Shown here: positions 5,128-5,838 of the stretch, piece after piece | Numbering within the stretch: position 1 is the first letter of the stretch | Layout of the letters: the number at the start of each line of letters is the position of its first letter | Assembly (NCBI GenBank): GCA_016278435.1 | Contig: JADQBU010000339.1 | Coordinates: 1-5,838 of the forward strand | Source of the DNA: Halanaerobiales bacterium | GTDB lineage: Bacteria; Bacillota; Halanaerobiia; Halanaerobiales; JADQBU01 | Reading direction: 5' to 3' | Length of the DNA stretch: 5,838 bases | The notes under the pieces: model-generated | What the model saw: the letters and a program-made list of their open reading frames with translations, nothing else | Databases searched by the model: none | Told to the model about the DNA's origin: nothing | Made by a program: the position numbers and the translations under genes

Positions 5128-5838
5128 AGGATATTTTTCTTGGGGTGATCAAAATCCTCTTCAGGGCATCGATCTCTTCCAGGGCGATACCTGTTCCTTT
5201 AACTACACAGTCCAGCGGCTCATCTGCCAGATGGATAGGCATCTGTGTTTCTTTTCTCAGCAGACGATCAAGACCATCAAGCAGGGCCCCTCCACCTGTC
5301 AGGATTATCCCCCTGTCCATTACATCAGAAGCCAGTTCCGGTGGTGTGTTTTCCAGGGTCAACTTTACTGCTTCAATGATATTATTAACAGGCTCCTGTA
5401 ATGCTTCCTGAATCTCCTCGGCATTTATCTCGATTGTTTTTGGTAACCCGCTGACAAGATCCCTTCCTCTTATCTCCTTGGTTGCTTCTGGATCTTCAAC
5501 CATAGCTGAACCGATACTGATCTTTATCTCTTCAGCTGTCCTTTCCCCTATCATCAAATTATACTTCCTCTTTACATACTGGGCAATTGCTTCATCCATC
5601 TCATCCCCACCAAGCCTTATGGATCTGCTGGTTACAATACCACCAAGAGAAATAATTGCAACTTCGGTTGTGCCCCCACCGATATCAACAACCATATTTC
5701 CAGTAGGTTCGTGCACAGGTAGGTCAGCACCAATAGCAGCTGCCATAGGTTCTTCGATTAGATATGCCTCCCGGGCTCCAGCCTGCAGAGCAGCATCAAT
5801 AACAGCCCTTTTCTCAACTTCTGTAACCCCTGAGGGAA
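5126..5838 (-). CDS. mreB: MreB, actin-like rod shape protein (5' end outside window)
   Basis: MreB is an actin-family ATPase forming membrane-associated filaments that guide lateral wall synthesis. The frame is open to the right edge. The first full codon is at 5836, giving 236 visible residues beginning PSGVTEVEKRAVIDAALQAG. Against a usual length of about 335-345, roughly 100 N-terminal residues are missing, including the phosphate-1 loop. Visible motifs are EEPMAAAIGA (28-37), the phosphate-2 loop DIGGGTTEVA (51-60), the GERTAEEIK segment (97-105) and the adenosine-binding IILTGGGALLDGLD (177-190). An internal ATG at 5746 is not the start, because conserved family sequence continues upstream of it. 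Mbl and MreBH are close paralogues, but the mreC neighbour points to MreB. It ends with TAG, 12 bases before mreC. Confidence 0.96.
   Translation of the reverse strand, partial: PSGVTEVEKRAVIDAALQAGAREAYLIEEPMAAAIGADLPVHEPTGNMVVDIGGGTTEVAIISLGGIVTSRSIRLGGDEMDEAIAQYVKRKYNLMIGERTAEEIKISIGSAMVEDPEATKEIRGRDLVSGLPKTIEINAEEIQEALQEPVNNIIEAVKLTLENTPPELASDVMDRGIILTGGGALLDGLDRLLRKETQMPIHLADEPLDCVVKGTGIALEEIDALKRILITPRKIS

Noticed and set aside
5126..5746. Treating the ATG at 5746 as the mreB start
   Set aside because: Thirty conserved MreB codons precede it up to the window edge, so this is an internal Met in the EEPMAAAIGA motif.
1..5838. Mobile element, CRISPR array, RNA gene or novel defence-type system
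   Set aside because: All but about 150 bases is covered by recognised housekeeping genes with normal lengths and intact motifs. No repeats, inverted ends or foreign-looking segment were seen by eye.

Overview
The window holds one dense run of eight genes, all on the minus strand, with no gap longer than 60 bases. In transcription order (right to left) they are mreB (5' part cut by the right edge), mreC, mreD, a class B penicillin-binding protein of the PBP2/MrdA type, minC, minD, minE, and the first 14 codons of what is probably rodA, cut by the left edge. All but the last are recognised from conserved family motifs. I see no RNA gene, mobile element, CRISPR array, convincing promoter or terminator.

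The right half (1814-5838) is the cell-elongation part. MreB is the actin-like filament, MreC and MreD are its membrane partners, and PBP2 is the transpeptidase that crosslinks lateral-wall peptidoglycan. The left half (57-1753) is the division-site part: MinC inhibits FtsZ assembly, MinD is the membrane-binding ATPase that carries MinC, and MinE displaces MinD and gives topological control. A probable rodA start at 42-1 returns to elongation, since RodA is the glycan polymerase that partners PBP2. One transcript would therefore carry most of the elongasome with the Min system placed between its two enzymes.

Genes are joined by gaps of 11-14 bases, an 8-base overlap (mreD/PBP2), a 41-base gap (mreC/mreD) and a 60-base gap (PBP2/minC). 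At four junctions the upstream stop codon is part of, or touches, the Shine-Dalgarno sequence of the next gene, which suggests translational coupling. Three genes (mreC, mreD, minD) start with TTG or GTG. For PBP2 and minC the longest open frame overstates the protein, and the ribosome-binding sites point to internal ATG starts.

AT-leaning sequence, strong GGAGG-type ribosome-binding sites, TTG/GTG starts and mreBCD next to minCD suggest a low-GC Firmicute, more likely clostridial than bacillar because minE is present. An anaerobic lineage such as the Halanaerobiales is a guess from overall feel and was not tested. This is a well-known type of locus. I found no undescribed system; the points of interest are gene order, start sites, junction design and the hidden rodA start.
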